Below are positions 19,935 to 29,891 of a stretch of 64,000 bases of DNA, one piece after another. The DNA lies in the NCBI RefSeq assembly GCF_030704205.1, contig NZ_CP131913.1, positions 744,001 through 808,000 of the forward strand, written 5' to 3'. The notes beneath the pieces were generated by a model. It was not told where the DNA came from. It did no database searches and was given only the letters and a program-made list of their open reading frames with translations. The DNA is from Halomonas alkalicola. GTDB taxonomy: Bacteria; Pseudomonadota; Gammaproteobacteria; Pseudomonadales; Halomonadaceae. Each line of letters begins with the position of its first letter. Position 1 is the first letter of the stretch. Position numbers and translations under genes: made by a program.

Positions 19935-20783
19935 TCAGCCCAGCAGGCCCGCGCCGCGCAGCGTCTCGCGCAGCTCGGCGGGCGCCTCAGGGGCCGCGGC
20001 CCGGAACAGGCGGTAGAAGTTGGCGGTGGTCTGCATGGCAACCTCCTCCACGCTGATGCCTCGCTCGGCGGCGATGCACTCGGCGACCTCCACCACCCAG
20101 GCCGGCTCGTTGGGCTTGCCGCGATGGGGCACTGGCGCCAGGTAGGGGCTGTCGGTCTCGATCAGCAGCCGATCCAGCGGCACCTTGCGCGCCACCTCGC
20201 GCAGCGCCTCGGCGTTGCGGAAGGTGACGATGCCGGAGAGCGAGATGTAGAAGCCGTGGCGCACCGCCTCCCGGGCCATTTCGAGATCCTCGGTAAAGCA
20301 GTGCAGCACGCCGCCGATGGCCGGGTCGGTGTGCTCGCGGATCATCGCCAGGGTCTCCTCGCGGGCCTCCCGGGTGTGGATGATCACCGGCAGCTCGAGT
20401 TCGGTGGCGGCGATCAGCTGGCGGCGGAAGCGCTCGCGCTGCACCTCGCGGGAGGGCACCTTGTCCGGCGCCTTCTCCAGATAATGGTAGTCCAGGCCAC
20501 ACTCGCCGATGGCCACGGCGCCGAAGCGCTCGGCGGCCTCCTTGATCGCCTCGAGGCTCGGTTCCTCGGCGACGCTGTGCAGCGGGTGAACCCCGGCGGA
20601 GATCACCACGTCGTCATGCTCCCGGGCGATGGCCGCCACGCCGGGCACCTCGTCGAGGGTGACGCCGATGGCCAGGAACTGCTTCACCCCCCGGGCACGG
20701 GCGGCATCCAGGGCGGCGGCGAGGTCACCGCCGTGGGTACGTGGGTCGAGGCGGTCGAGATGGCAGTGGGAATCGACGAACAT
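19935..20783 (-). CDS. tatD: TatD-family metal-dependent deoxyribonuclease/hydrolase
   Basis: A 282-residue TIM-barrel hydrolase of the TatD/YcfH group. Metal-binding and catalytic residues sit in the expected motifs: MFVDSHCHLDRL, ISAGVHPLH, AIGECGLDYHYLEKAP, LPVIIHTREAREETL, GGVLHCFTEDLEMAR and LLIETDSPYLAPVPHRGKPN. In related genomes this gene directly follows holB-pilZ; here pilZ lies 12.4 kb away, on the far side of the men/frd block. Because the promoter that once served holB-pilZ-tatD cannot reach it, tatD must now use a new promoter near 20.8 kb. Confidence 0.9.
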   Translation of the reverse strand: MFVDSHCHLDRLDPRTHGGDLAAALDAARARGVKQFLAIGVTLDEVPGVAAIAREHDDVVISAGVHPLHSVAEEPSLEAIKEAAERFGAVAIGECGLDYHYLEKAPDKVPSREVQRERFRRQLIAATELELPVIIHTREAREETLAMIREHTDPAIGGVLHCFTEDLEMAREAVRHGFYISLSGIVTFRNAEALREVARKVPLDRLLIETDSPYLAPVPHRGKPNEPAWVVEVAECIAAERGISVEEVAMQTTANFYRLFRAAAPEAPAELRETLRGAGLLG

Positions 20784-20891
20784 CGGGGCTCTTCTTCATC
20801 GTTCAACATCGAGCCAGGCAGGGTACCACGAAAGCGCCGCGGCGATGGACAAAAGGGCCGCCGCGCCGCGCGCCACCGCGGCCGGCCCGGC

Positions 20892-20920
20892 TTCTCATCG
20901 CCCGGGCCATCCAGTATTCT
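20892..20920 (+). promoter_or_regulatory. Candidate promoter of menF
   Basis: TTCTCA (20892-20897), 17 nt, TATTCT (20915-20920), each four of six matches to sigma-70 consensus, about 30 nt before the menF ATG. It lies in the 168-nt gap between the divergent tatD and menF, where no other promoter is obvious. No FNR palindrome was found here. Confidence 0.4.
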
Positions 20921-20951
20921 GCTCGCTCACTTCATGGACCGAACGGACGAC

Positions 20952-22256
20952 ATGCGAGTACCTCCCCGTATCATGCGGCGCCTGGACACGCTGGGGAAAC
21001 GCCCGCCGAGCGGACTCCTTCGCCTGACCTGGCGCGTCGACATCGACAGTCCCCTGGACTGGCTCCGCGCCCAGCCGCTGCTGCCCCGCCTGTACTGGCG
21101 CTCGCGCGGCCCCGACGCCGTCGAGCATGCGGCGGTCGGCGCCGCCGACGAGCGCCCGGCCGAGGACGGCCTGCCGCCCGCCCTGCCCGCCTGCCTGGAG
21201 GACGCGGAAGCCCGCTACTTCGGGGGCCTGGCCTTCGACCCCCGGGACGCCGGCTGGCAAGGGTTCGGCGCCGGCCGCTTCGTGCTGCCACGCCTGGAGC
21301 TGGTGCGGCGCAAGCATGCCGCCGAGCTGTGCCTGAACCTGCTCTTCGACGGCCGCGATCCCGACGCGGAGCTGGAAGCCGCCCGCGCGGCGCTGCTGGC
21401 CCTGCGCGATGCGCGGCCCGCCGAGCCGCTGTCGCCGGTCGTCACCGGGCGCCACGACACCCCCTGCCGCGACGACTGGGCCGGCTGGGTCGACCGGGCC
21501 ACCTCGTCCGAGGAACAGGCCCGGGCCGCCAAGGTGGTGCTGTCGCGGCAGAGCCGGCTGCTCACCCGCGTCCCCGTCGATCCCTGGGTGCTGCTGGACG
21601 CCTGGCGCCGGCGTGCCCGGCACTGCTTCCATTTCGGCTTCCAGTTCTCCCCGGAGGCAACCTTCATCGGCTGCTCGCCGGAACGCCTCTACCGGCGCGA
21701 CGGCGCCCGGCTGCTCAGCGAGGCGCTGGCCGGCACCTGCCGGCGCGACGGCGACGCCGCCCGGGACGCGGCCCTGGCGGCCACCCTGCTCGCCGATCCC
21801 AAGAACCGCCGGGAGAACCAACTGGTGCACGCCGACATCCTGGCGCGCCTCGCCCCGCTCGCCCGCCACGCCAGCCTCGCCGAGCCCGGCGTCGTCAGGC
21901 TGCGCGCGCTGCAGCACATCCGGCGCGACATCGAGGCCGAGCTGCATCCCTGGGTGCGCGACCGGCACCTGCTGGCCGCGCTGCATCCCACGCCGGCGGT
22001 CGGCGGCACGCCCCGCGACGCGGCGCTGGCGTTCATCCGCCGCCACGAGCGCCACCGGCGTGGCTGGTACGCCGGCGCCTGCGGCATGCTGAGCCGCGAG
22101 GCCGCCGAACTGACGGTGGCGATCCGCTGCGCCCTGGTCACCGCCGAGGCAGTGAGCCTCTACGCCGGCGCCGGCATCGTCGACGGCTCCGTCCCCGACG
22201 ACGAGTGGGACGAGCTGGAGGCCAAGATCGCCGACGTCATGTCCCTGCTGGTATGA
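20952..22256 (+). CDS. menF: Isochorismate synthase MenF
   Basis: Converts chorismate to isochorismate, the entry to menaquinone synthesis. About 434 residues, close to E. coli MenF (431). The chorismate-binding domain is visible: [14 protein letters not shown] (catalytic Lys), [79 protein letters not shown] and [21 protein letters not shown] siderophore-type EntC is unlikely because menD and menH follow at once. ATG 20952 is preferred; ATG 20934 is six codons earlier. First gene of the men block. Confidence 0.92.
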   Translation: MRVPPRIMRRLDTLGKRPPSGLLRLTWRVDIDSPLDWLRAQPLLPRLYWRSRGPDAVEHAAVGAADERPAEDGLPPALPACLEDAEARYFGGLAFDPRDAGWQGFGAGRFVLPRLELVRRKHAAELCLNLLFDGRDPDAELEAARAALLALRDARPAEPLSPVVTGRHDTPCRDDWAGWVDRATSSEEQARAAKVVLSRQSRLLTRVPVDPWVLLDAWRRRARHCFHFGFQFSPEATFIGCSPERLYRRDGARLLSEALAGTCRRDGDAARDAALAATLLADPKNRRENQLVHADILARLAPLARHASLAEPGVVRLRALQHIRRDIEAELHPWVRDRHLLAALHPTPAVGGTPRDAALAFIRRHERHRRGWYAGACGMLSREAAELTVAIRCALVTAEAVSLYAGAGIVDGSVPDDEWDELEAKIADVMSLLV

Positions 22257-22263
22257 GACCGCC

Positions 22264-23991
22264 ATGTCCAACGACGCCGCCACGCCCCCCTTTCCCCGCC
22301 ACCACGACACCTTCAACCATCTGTGGGCCGCGCTGCTGCTGGAGGAGCTGTACCGCCACGGCGTGCGCGACCTGGCGCTGGCGCCCGGCTCGCGCTCCTC
22401 GCCGCTGACCATGGCCGCCGCGGCCCACCCGGGGCTGCGCCGCCACCTGCACTTCGACGAGCGCGGCCTGGGCTTTCTGGCGCTGGGCCTGGCCAGGAGC
22501 TCCCGCCGCCCGGTCGCCATCGTCACCACCTCGGGCACGGCGGTCGCCAACCTGTTGCCGGCCGTGGTGGAGGCTCACCTGAGCGGCGTCCCCCTCGTGC
22601 TGCTCTGCGCCGACCGCCCGCCGGAGCTGTTCGACAACGGCAGCAACCAGGCGATCGACCAGCGCGACCTGTTCGCCCGCCACGTGGCGTTCCACCGCGA
22701 CCTGCCCAGCCCCGCCCCCGACATCGCCGCCGCCTTCGTGCTCGGCACGGTGGATCAGGCCATGGCCAGCCAGCGCCTGGCGCCCGGTCCCATCCACCTC
22801 AACTGCCGCTACCCCGAGCCGCTCTACCCCGGCGACCGGGCCATCGACGCCGGCGACTACCTGGCGCCGCTGGGCGACTGGCCCCGCGACCGGCGCCCCT
22901 GGGGGCCTTGGGTCGCCACGCCGCCGGGCTGCCCCGTGCAGCCGGACTGGGAGGCGTTTCGCGGAAGACGCGGCCTGATCGTCGCCGGACGCATCGACGA
23001 GCCCGAGCGGGCCCGCGCGGTGGCCGAGGCGTCCGAGCGCCTCGGCTGGCCGCTGTTCGCCGACCTGCAGAGCCAGATCCGCTTCGATGCGCGCAACCTG
23101 ATCCACGGCGACCTGGCGCTCCACGACGCGGCCTTCGTCGCCGAGCTGTCGCGGGCCGAGGTGCTGCTGCAGTTCGGCGGGCGCCTGATCTCCAAGCGCC
23201 TGAGCCGCTTCATCGCCCATCATCCCTGGCGCGACTACTGGCTGGTGGACCCCCTGCCCGCCCGCCTCGACCCCGACCACCGGGTGCGTCGCCGCCTGAC
23301 CTGCCGGGCGGACGACTTCCTCGCCGTCCACCCCGCGCCGCCCGCCGATGCGCCCTGGCACCAGCTGCCAGCGCGGCAGAGGCGGGCCAGCGAGCACGTC
23401 GAACGCGCCTGCGGGCGCTTCTCGGAGCTGGGCGTCTGTCATCGACTGAGCCGCCTCGCCGAGGGGCTGCTGGTGGTCGGCAACAGCCTGCCGGCGCGGC
23501 TGATGGACATGCTGGGCGGCGCCGGCACGGGCCCGGCGCGGGTGCTGGTCAACCGCGGCGCCTCCGGCATCGACGGCCTGATCGCCACCGCCTGCGGCGC
23601 CGCCCGGGGCAGCGGGATGCCGACGACCCTGCTGCTCGGCGACCTGAGCGCCCTGCACGACCTCAACAGCCTGGCACTGCCGAATCGGGACGGGCCGCCG
23701 CTGGTGGTGATCGTGCTCAACAACGACGGCGGCAGCATCTTCCACATGCTGCCGGTGCCCGACCGGGGCGAGCTGCTCGATGCCTGCTATCGCCTGCCCC
23801 ACGGGCTGTCGTTCGCCCGGGCCGCCGCCATGTTCGGCCTGGACTACGCGGCGCCGGAGACGCTGGAGGCCTTCGAGGAGAGCTACCGGAACGCCCTGCG
23901 CCGGGGCGCCACGCTGATCGAGGTCCGCGTGCCCAGCCGGCAGGTGGCCGAGGATCTCGAGGCCCTGGGAGCCCGGCTGCGTGAGCGCTGA
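22264..23991 (+). CDS. menD: SEPHCHC synthase MenD
   Basis: ThDP-dependent enzyme that joins 2-oxoglutarate to isochorismate, giving SEPHCHC and CO2. The 575 residues carry [77 protein letters not shown], and the ThDP/Mg motif [15 protein letters not shown] then [17 protein letters not shown]. All agree with E. coli MenD. It starts 7 nt after the menF stop and overlaps menH by 11 nt, so menF-menD-menH form one transcription and translation unit. Confidence 0.95.
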   Translation: MSNDAATPPFPRHHDTFNHLWAALLLEELYRHGVRDLALAPGSRSSPLTMAAAAHPGLRRHLHFDERGLGFLALGLARSSRRPVAIVTTSGTAVANLLPAVVEAHLSGVPLVLLCADRPPELFDNGSNQAIDQRDLFARHVAFHRDLPSPAPDIAAAFVLGTVDQAMASQRLAPGPIHLNCRYPEPLYPGDRAIDAGDYLAPLGDWPRDRRPWGPWVATPPGCPVQPDWEAFRGRRGLIVAGRIDEPERARAVAEASERLGWPLFADLQSQIRFDARNLIHGDLALHDAAFVAELSRAEVLLQFGGRLISKRLSRFIAHHPWRDYWLVDPLPARLDPDHRVRRRLTCRADDFLAVHPAPPADAPWHQLPARQRRASEHVERACGRFSELGVCHRLSRLAEGLLVVGNSLPARLMDMLGGAGTGPARVLVNRGASGIDGLIATACGAARGSGMPTTLLLGDLSALHDLNSLALPNRDGPPLVVIVLNNDGGSIFHMLPVPDRGELLDACYRLPHGLSFARAAAMFGLDYAAPETLEAFEESYRNALRRGATLIEVRVPSRQVAEDLEALGARLRER

Positions 23992-24745
23992 AGCGCGCAC
24001 CGCGACGCCCATCGTGCTGCTGCACGGCCTGCTGGGCGAGCGCCGCGACTGGGACGCGCTCATCGCGCGGCTGGACGGCCTCAGGTGCCTGGCCCTCGAC
24101 CTGCCGGGTCACGGCGACAATCGCCGGCTGCACGTCCGCTCCTTCGACGAGGCCCGGCGCTGGCTGTGCGGCGAGCTGGAGAGGCGCGGCATCCGGCGCT
24201 ACCGCCTGCTGGGCTACTCCCTCGGCGGGCGGCTGGCACTCCATCACGCCAGCCATCGGCCCGCCGGACTCGGGGTGCTGATGCTGGAGAGCGCGCACCC
24301 GGGCCTGCCCGAGCAGCAGCGCCCGGCGCGCCTCGCCCACGACGACGCCTGGGCCGAGCGCTTCGAGGAGGAGCCGCTGGAGAGCGTGCTGACCGACTGG
24401 TATCGCCAGCCGGTCTTCGCCGATCTGGACGAGTCGACCAGAACCCGCCAGGTCGCCAGGCGGCTCGGCAACCACGGCCCGGCCGTGGCGGCCATGCTGC
24501 GCGCCACCTCGCTGGGCCGGCAGCCCGCGCTCGGCGCATGGCTGGCGGGCACCGGGCTGCCGGTCTGGTATCTCTCGGGGAGTCGCGACGCGAAGTTCCA
24601 CGGCATCGGCTCGGAGCTGGCCCGGCGCTGCCGCCGTCTCAGGCACCTGAGCCTGCCCGGGGGGCACGATCTGCACCTCGACCGCCCCGACGACGTGGCC
24701 GAGGCGGTACGCGCCTGGTGCCGCGACGGCGCCGGCGATCCGTGA
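23981..24745 (+). CDS. menH: SHCHC synthase MenH
   Basis: Alpha/beta-hydrolase fold lyase that eliminates pyruvate from SEPHCHC. 254 residues: oxyanion region [28 protein letters not shown], nucleophile elbow [36 protein letters not shown], and the final histidine in [16 protein letters not shown]. The GTG start lies inside the menD end (11-nt overlap). The gene ends 18 nt before the convergent transporter gene. In E. coli menB would follow directly; here menB is 5.1 kb further on. Confidence 0.88.
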   Translation: MSAEARTATPIVLLHGLLGERRDWDALIARLDGLRCLALDLPGHGDNRRLHVRSFDEARRWLCGELERRGIRRYRLLGYSLGGRLALHHASHRPAGLGVLMLESAHPGLPEQQRPARLAHDDAWAERFEEEPLESVLTDWYRQPVFADLDESTRTRQVARRLGNHGPAVAAMLRATSLGRQPALGAWLAGTGLPVWYLSGSRDAKFHGIGSELARRCRRLRHLSLPGGHDLHLDRPDDVAEAVRAWCRDGAGDP

Positions 24746-24763
24746 GGGTGAGCGCTCAGCGCG

Positions 24764-26233
24764 TCACAGGATCAGCGCCAGCCAGGGCATGCCAATCGCC
24801 AGCCAGACCACCAGGAACAGCAGCCCGAAGATCGCCCCGAGGCGCCAGAAGAGTGCGCTGGGCAGATAGCCGCTGCCATAGTAGACCGGGCTCGGGCCGG
24901 TGCCGTAGGGGGTCAGGATGCCCATGAAGCCCAGGGTCGGCAGCAGCAGCAGCACGAACATCTGCATGTCGAGGCCCTGAATGCCCGAGGCGGCGGCGAG
25001 GATCACCGGCAGCAGCGCCGTCACGTGGGCGGTGATGCTGGCGAAGAAGTAGTGCAGGGCGTAGAACAGCACGACCAGCGCCACCATGGCCATCAGCGGG
25101 TTGAAGTGGCTGATCTGCCCACCCACCACGGTGCCGAACCAGTGCACGAAGCCCACCTGGCTCAGCCCGCCCGCCAGCGCCACCAGCGTGGCGAACCATA
25201 CCAGAGTGTTCCAGGCCGGATTGTTGTTGAGGATATCGTCCCAGGTGACGATGCCGGTCAGCAGCATGCCGCAAATCACCACCAGCCCTACCAGCGATGC
25301 GGAGATGATGTCGCCGCCAAAGATCCACAGCAGCAGGGCCGTGACGACCATCAGCACCAGCACGATCTCCTTGCGAGTGAGAGCGCCCAGCTTCTTGAGT
25401 TCGTCTCTCGCCCAGTCGGAGACTTCATGGCCCGCCTTCACTTCGGGGGCGCATAGCCAGTAGCACAGCAGCGGTACCAGAAGCAGCAGCAGGATACCCG
25501 CCGGGGCAATCGCCATGAACCACTGTCCCCAGTTGACCTGAATGCCGGTGGCGCTCTCGGTCAGCGCGATGGCCAACAGGTTCGGGGCCATGGCGGTCAG
25601 AAACAGCGAACTGGTAACGCAGGTAGAGGCCAGCGCCGTCCACATCAAGAAGCTGCCCATACGCTTCATGCTCGGGTCATTGGGATGCGAATCGTAAAGG
25701 GGCGGAAGGTTGCGAATGACCGGATAGATGGTGCCCGCACTACGCGCCGTATTGGAGGGTGTGAAAGGGGCAAGAATGGTATCCGAGATCATCACCGCGT
25801 AGCCAAGCGTCAGGGTGCGCCTGCCCATGGCGTTCACGAGCCAGAGGGAAATGCGTCTGCCGAGGCCGGTCTTCTCATAGCCCAGGGCGAACATGAAGGC
25901 GCCGAAGATCAGCCACACGGTGGAGTTGGTGAACCCGGACACCGCCCAGGCAAAGGCCTGGTTGGCCGCGTTGAAGTTGGGCGCCGCGAGCTGCTCCGGC
26001 GAGAACAGCACCCAGGGCGCGAGCAGCGCCGCCGCGGTGACGCCGATCAGCCCGATCACCGCCCCCGGCAGGGGCTCGAGGATCAGGCCCACCACGCAGC
26101 CGAGGAAGATGGCGAAGAAATACCAGGCGTGGGGAGACAGCCCGTCGGGGGTCGGCCACAGCGCCACTACGACGGTGACGATGAGCGGCGCCAGAGACTT
26201 CCAGGAGGGGAAAGATATCCCGTTGAGGTTCAT
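24764..26233 (-). CDS. DASS-family (CitT-like) dicarboxylate:anion transporter
   Basis: A 489-residue inner-membrane protein with about a dozen hydrophobic helices. It matches the divalent anion:sodium symporter/CitT-TtdT group: GLILEPLPGAVIGLIGVTAA, SGFTNSTVWLIFGAFMFALG, ISDTILAPFTPSNTARSAGT (the SNT substrate/ion motif), LASTCVTSSLFLTAMAPNLL (second hairpin) and SITAHVTALLPVILAAASGI. ATG 26233 has AAGGA 7-8 nt upstream. It is divergent from frdA, sharing an FNR-like site, so uptake of fumarate or malate in exchange for succinate is the likely role; citrate or tartrate exchange cannot be excluded. Confidence 0.85.
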   Translation of the reverse strand: MNLNGISFPSWKSLAPLIVTVVVALWPTPDGLSPHAWYFFAIFLGCVVGLILEPLPGAVIGLIGVTAAALLAPWVLFSPEQLAAPNFNAANQAFAWAVSGFTNSTVWLIFGAFMFALGYEKTGLGRRISLWLVNAMGRRTLTLGYAVMISDTILAPFTPSNTARSAGTIYPVIRNLPPLYDSHPNDPSMKRMGSFLMWTALASTCVTSSLFLTAMAPNLLAIALTESATGIQVNWGQWFMAIAPAGILLLLLVPLLCYWLCAPEVKAGHEVSDWARDELKKLGALTRKEIVLVLMVVTALLLWIFGGDIISASLVGLVVICGMLLTGIVTWDDILNNNPAWNTLVWFATLVALAGGLSQVGFVHWFGTVVGGQISHFNPLMAMVALVVLFYALHYFFASITAHVTALLPVILAAASGIQGLDMQMFVLLLLPTLGFMGILTPYGTGPSPVYYGSGYLPSALFWRLGAIFGLLFLVVWLAIGMPWLALIL

Positions 26234-26246
26234 GAGCCGTTCCTTT

Positions 26247-26280
26247 CGTTGTCGTTTGCCAGCCGTTGTCGTTGACCAGC
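26247..26280. repeat. Two tandem 17-bp repeats in the transporter leader
   Basis: CGTTGTCGTTTGCCAGC (26247-26263) followed at once by CGTTGTCGTTGACCAGC (26264-26280), 15 of 17 identical, with a third partial CGTTG. They lie just upstream of the transporter ribosome site, in its leader or promoter. Direct repeats of this size are often binding sites for response regulators, but no regulator gene is in the block. Confidence 0.5.
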
Positions 26281-26391
26281 CGTTGCGAGACATGACGTAC
26301 CGGGAACGTCGAGAGACGGGACGTCTGCTCCACTCCCTAGACGGAGGCTAGGTGACGAACCCCCAGCGGAGAAGCCGAAACGGGAGCAATC

Positions 26392-26405
26392 TTGACGTGC
26401 GTCAA
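26392..26405. promoter_or_regulatory. FNR/Anr-like site between the transporter gene and frdA
   Basis: TTGACGTGCGTCAA is a perfect palindrome, TTGAC-N4-GTCAA, matching eight of ten defined positions of the FNR/Anr consensus TTGAT-N4-ATCAA. It is placed in the 339-nt divergent region, 168 nt before the frdA ATG and 159 nt before the transporter ATG. The TTGACG half could also act as a -35 element, with CATAAG 18 nt downstream (26416-26421). Oxygen control of both genes is the expected consequence. Confidence 0.6.
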
Positions 26406-26572
26406 GACCGGCATGCATAAGGATGCGCTCAAGTGGTCCCCTCTCGGAGCTGCATGCTAGACTCGATTCGAGACGTACGCCAACCGAGCTACGCGGACTC
26501 CCGCCGGCCCTTCGCGGCCGATGCCGCAACCCGGGCGCGGGAGACCAAGGACCGGACAGGGGCCGCATCACC

Positions 26573-28357
26573 ATGCAGCATCGAGATTTCGATATCGTCA
26601 TCGTGGGGGGAGGCGGAGCCGGACTGCGCGCCGCGATCGCCGCCGCCGAGCAGGCCAGGAGCGACCATCGGCCACAGCGCGTCGCCCTGCTCTCCAAGGT
26701 CTATCCCATGCGTTCGCACACGGTGGCCGCCGAGGGCGGAGCCGCCGCGGTCACCAGTCCGGACGACACGCTGCAGGCGCACTTCGACGACACCGTGTCC
26801 GGCGGCGACTGGCTCGTCGAACAGGGCGTGGCGGACTACTTCGTGCGCCACGCCCACCGGGAGCTGGTGCAGATGGAGCGCTGGGGCTGTCCCTGGAGCC
26901 GCAGGGACGACGGCAACGTGCAGGTACGCCGGTTCGGCGGCATGAAGACCGCCAGGACCTGGTTCGCGGCGGACAAGACCGGCTTCCACATGCTGCATAC
27001 CCTGTTCCAGACCTCGCTGAAATACCCCGAGATCGAGCGGCTCGACGAGTACTTCGTCCTCGACCTGGCCGTCCACGACGGCGCCGTGGCCGGCATCGTC
27101 GCCCTGGAGGTGGCCACCGGCGAGATGGTGCTGCTGCGCGCCAGGTCCGTGATCCTGGCCACCGGCGGAGCGGGACGGCTGTTCCGCTTCAACACCAACG
27201 CCGGCATCGTCACCGGCGACGGCATGGCCATCGCCTATCGCCACGGCGTCGCCCTGCGCGACATGGAGTTCGTGCAGTATCACCCCACCGGCCTGCCCGG
27301 CTCCGGCATCCTGATCACCGAGGCCTGCCGCGGCGAGGGCGGCATCCTGCTGAACAAGGACGGCTACCGCTACCTTCAGGACTACGGCCTCGGCCCCGAG
27401 ACCCCGCTGGGCCAGCCGCAGAACAAGTACATGGAGCTCGGTCCCCGGGACAAGCTGTCCCAGGCCTTCTGGCAGGAGCAGCAGGCGGGGCGCACCGGCA
27501 CCTTCGCCGGCAGCGACGTGGTCTATCTCGACCTGCGCCACCTGGGCGAGGCCTTCCTGCACGAGCGGCTGCCCTTCATCTGCGAGCTCGCCAAGGCCTA
27601 CATCAACGTCGACCCGGTGCGCGAGCCCATTCCGATCCGCCCGGCGGTGCACTACACCATGGGCGGCATCGAGACCGACCCGCAGTGCGAGACCAGCGTG
27701 GCAGGGCTGTTCGCCGCCGGAGAGTGCGCCTCGGTGGGGCTGCACGGCGCCAACCGGCTCGGCTCCAACTCGCTCACCGAGCTGCTGGTCTTCGGCCGCC
27801 TGGCCGGGGAGCGGGCCAGCCAGCGCGCGGCCCGGACGGAGTTCGCCGACCCGCGCGCCCTGCGGGAGCAGGCCGACGACCAGCGCGCCCGGCTGGCCCG
27901 GATGTGCGACGGCCGCGAGAGCGAGCACTGGGTCGAACTCAAGCGCGAGCTGGTTCAGGCCATGGAGTCGGGCTGCGGCATCTACCGCACCGAGGACGGC
28001 ATGGGCCACGCCCTGCAGACCGTGCGCCGGCTGCGGGAGCGCTACCGCGAGATCAGGGTCGGGGACACCAGCAAGGTCTACAACACCGAGCTGCTGGAGT
28101 GCATCGAGCTCGGCTTCGGCCTGGACATCGCCGAGGCGACCTGCCTGGGCGCCCTGGAGCGGCGGGAGTCGCGCGGCGCCCACCAGCGCCTCGACGAAGG
28201 CATGCAGGCGCGGGACGACGACCGCTACCTGCGGCACAGCCAGGTCTTCCATCGCCACGACGGCCCGGCCGAGCTGCGCTGGCAGGAGGTGGACACCCGC
28301 TTCTCCGCTCCCGCGGCACGGGTCTATGGCGACGCCGGCAAAGGATCAAGCGCATGA
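26573..28357 (+). CDS. frdA: Fumarate reductase flavoprotein subunit FrdA
   Basis: Catalytic FAD subunit of quinol:fumarate reductase, 594 residues. N-terminal motif [20 protein letters not shown]; covalent FAD histidine in [17 protein letters not shown]; active-site region [52 protein letters not shown], and [20 protein letters not shown]. The text after HPTG is almost the same as E. coli FrdA, which separates it from SdhA. Two membrane anchors, FrdC and FrdD, follow, also as in FRD. ATG 26573 lacks a strong ribosome site (AGGGG about 11 nt upstream). Its TGA overlaps the frdB ATG. Confidence 0.95.
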   Translation: MQHRDFDIVIVGGGGAGLRAAIAAAEQARSDHRPQRVALLSKVYPMRSHTVAAEGGAAAVTSPDDTLQAHFDDTVSGGDWLVEQGVADYFVRHAHRELVQMERWGCPWSRRDDGNVQVRRFGGMKTARTWFAADKTGFHMLHTLFQTSLKYPEIERLDEYFVLDLAVHDGAVAGIVALEVATGEMVLLRARSVILATGGAGRLFRFNTNAGIVTGDGMAIAYRHGVALRDMEFVQYHPTGLPGSGILITEACRGEGGILLNKDGYRYLQDYGLGPETPLGQPQNKYMELGPRDKLSQAFWQEQQAGRTGTFAGSDVVYLDLRHLGEAFLHERLPFICELAKAYINVDPVREPIPIRPAVHYTMGGIETDPQCETSVAGLFAAGECASVGLHGANRLGSNSLTELLVFGRLAGERASQRAARTEFADPRALREQADDQRARLARMCDGRESEHWVELKRELVQAMESGCGIYRTEDGMGHALQTVRRLRERYREIRVGDTSKVYNTELLECIELGFGLDIAEATCLGALERRESRGAHQRLDEGMQARDDDRYLRHSQVFHRHDGPAELRWQEVDTRFSAPAARVYGDAGKGSSA

Positions 28358-29079
28358 CCACCAAGCAGATCAGCATCAGACGCTATCTTCCCGAGCGCGA
28401 CGACGCTCCCTTCTGGCAGCCGTTCGAGGTGCCAGTCGACGACAGCACCTCGCTGCTGGACGCGCTCCATCACGTCAAGGAGAGCCTGGACGGCAGCCTG
28501 AGCTACCGCTGGTCGTGCCGCATGGCGATCTGCGGCTCCTGCGGGGTGATGGTGAACGGCATTCCCAAGCTGGGCTGCAAGACCTTCCTGCGCGACTACG
28601 ACGGAGAGATCCGCATCGAGCCGCTGGCCCACTTCCCGGTGCGTCGCGACCTGGTCGTCGACATGGAGATCTTCCTCGAGCACCTGGCCGCCGTGAAGCC
28701 CTACCTGATCGACGACGCCCAGACCCAGGAGACGGCCGAGACCTACCGGCAGACGCCGCAGCAGCTCGCCCGCTACCGGCAGTTCTCCAACTGCATCAAC
28801 TGCGGGCTGTGCTACTCGGCCTGTCCGCAGTTCGGCCTCAATCCGGAGTTCCTGGGCCCGGCGGCGCTGACCCTCGCCCACCGCTACAACCTCGACAGCC
28901 GCGACCGGGGCAAGGCGCAGCGCATGCCCGAGCTCAACCGCCACGACGGCGTCTGGAGCTGCACCTTCGTCGGCTTCTGCTCCCAGGTCTGCCCGAAGCA
29001 CGTCGACCCGGCCGCCGCCGTCAACCAGGGCAAGGTGGAAGCCGCCAAGCATACGCTGATCGCGCTGTTCAAAGGTTAA
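28354..29079 (+). CDS. frdB: Fumarate reductase iron-sulfur subunit FrdB
   Basis: Carries electrons from the membrane quinol site to FrdA. 241 residues with three cluster motifs: 2Fe-2S in [19 protein letters not shown] with GCKTF, 4Fe-4S in [20 protein letters not shown], and 3Fe-4S in [17 protein letters not shown]. The length matches E. coli FrdB (244). ATGA overlap with frdA; 9 nt to frdC. Confidence 0.95.
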   Translation: MTTKQISIRRYLPERDDAPFWQPFEVPVDDSTSLLDALHHVKESLDGSLSYRWSCRMAICGSCGVMVNGIPKLGCKTFLRDYDGEIRIEPLAHFPVRRDLVVDMEIFLEHLAAVKPYLIDDAQTQETAETYRQTPQQLARYRQFSNCINCGLCYSACPQFGLNPEFLGPAALTLAHRYNLDSRDRGKAQRMPELNRHDGVWSCTFVGFCSQVCPKHVDPAAAVNQGKVEAAKHTLIALFKG

Positions 29080-29088
29080 GGAGATCGC

Positions 29089-29481
29089 ATGCACAAGCCG
29101 CCGAGAGCCCATCCGCCGCTGCCGCGGAACTGGTGGCTCAAGCACCGCTTCTTCATCGCCTACATGGCGCGGGAGGCCACGGTGCTGCCGCTGGTGTTCT
29201 TCATCGTCTGCCTGCTGGCCGGCACCCTCGCCCTCTCGCGAGGCCCCGACGCCTGGCAGGGCTGGCTCGGCTTCATGGGATCGCCGCCGGTCGTCGCCCT
29301 CAACGCGCTGGCACTGGTGGCCAGCCTCTATCACGCCTGGACCTTCTTCCAGCTCTTCCCCCGCGTGATGCCGCTGCGCCTGGGAGATCGCAGCGTCCCG
29401 GCCAGCCTCATGGTGGCGGGCCAGTGGGCGGGAGTGCTGGCCGTGCTGCTGCTGTTCGTCTGGGTATTCGGGAGGGCATGA
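29089..29481 (+). CDS. frdC: Fumarate reductase membrane anchor FrdC
   Basis: A 130-residue inner-membrane protein with three helices at about 28-50 (ATVLPLVFFIVCLLAGTLAL), 64-86 (PPVVALNALALVASLYHAWT) and 105-127 (SLMVAGQWAGVLAVLLLFVW). The opening NWWLKHRFFIAYMAREATVL and the GPDAWQGWLGFM segment match enterobacterial FrdC. With FrdD it forms the haem-free quinol-binding anchor that oxidises menaquinol. AAGGAG lies about 6 nt before the ATG. Confidence 0.9.
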   Translation: MHKPPRAHPPLPRNWWLKHRFFIAYMAREATVLPLVFFIVCLLAGTLALSRGPDAWQGWLGFMGSPPVVALNALALVASLYHAWTFFQLFPRVMPLRLGDRSVPASLMVAGQWAGVLAVLLLFVWVFGRA

Positions 29482-29482
29482 C

Positions 29483-29863
29483 ATGACCCAGCATCATCCG
29501 GACCGCCGTCAGGCATACGACGAGCCGCTGTGGTGGGCCCTGTTCAGCGCCGGCGGCGTCTGCTTCGCGCTGTTCGTGCCCTCGGCGGCACTGTTCCTGG
29601 CCTTGCTGCTGCCCGCCGGGCTGCTGCCGGCGGATGCGCTGAGCTACGAGCGCGCCTCTTCCCTGCTGTTCGGCCTGCCCGGCCTGATCTTCGTCGGGGC
29701 GACGATCTGCCTGCCGCTCTTCCACGCCGCCCACCGGATCCGTCACGGCCTGTTCGACCTGACGCTGGGCAGCGACGGCACCAACAAGTGGCTCATGTAC
29801 GGCGCCGCCGCCCTGCTCAGCGCCCTGGCGCTGGGCGTCGTGCTGCTGGGCATGCTGCGCTGA
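29483..29863 (+). CDS. frdD: Fumarate reductase membrane anchor FrdD
   Basis: A 126-residue inner-membrane protein with three helices at about 17-45, 60-83 and 104-124. Family features are [20 protein letters not shown] at the start, [17 protein letters not shown] (histidine-rich segment near the quinone site) and a final helix. It begins 1 nt after the frdC stop. menB follows 28 nt later, so frdABCD and menBCE probably share one transcript. Confidence 0.9.
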   Translation: MTQHHPDRRQAYDEPLWWALFSAGGVCFALFVPSAALFLALLLPAGLLPADALSYERASSLLFGLPGLIFVGATICLPLFHAAHRIRHGLFDLTLGSDGTNKWLMYGAAALLSALALGVVLLGMLR

Positions 29864-29891
29864 GCCTCACCCCGACGAAAAGAGAGAACCC

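Noticed and set aside
20952..22256. Siderophore isochorismate synthase (EntC/PchA type)
   Set aside because: Direct coupling to menD and menH makes MenF the better call; no siderophore genes are present.
20895..22550. A 551-codon minus-strand frame opposite menF
   Set aside because: Gly/Val/Gln-rich antisense shadow without motifs.
26573..29863. Reading the four genes as succinate dehydrogenase
   Set aside because: Motifs of FrdA/FrdB, short two-anchor FrdC/FrdD without SdhC/D haem features, and men genes on both sides fit fumarate reductase.
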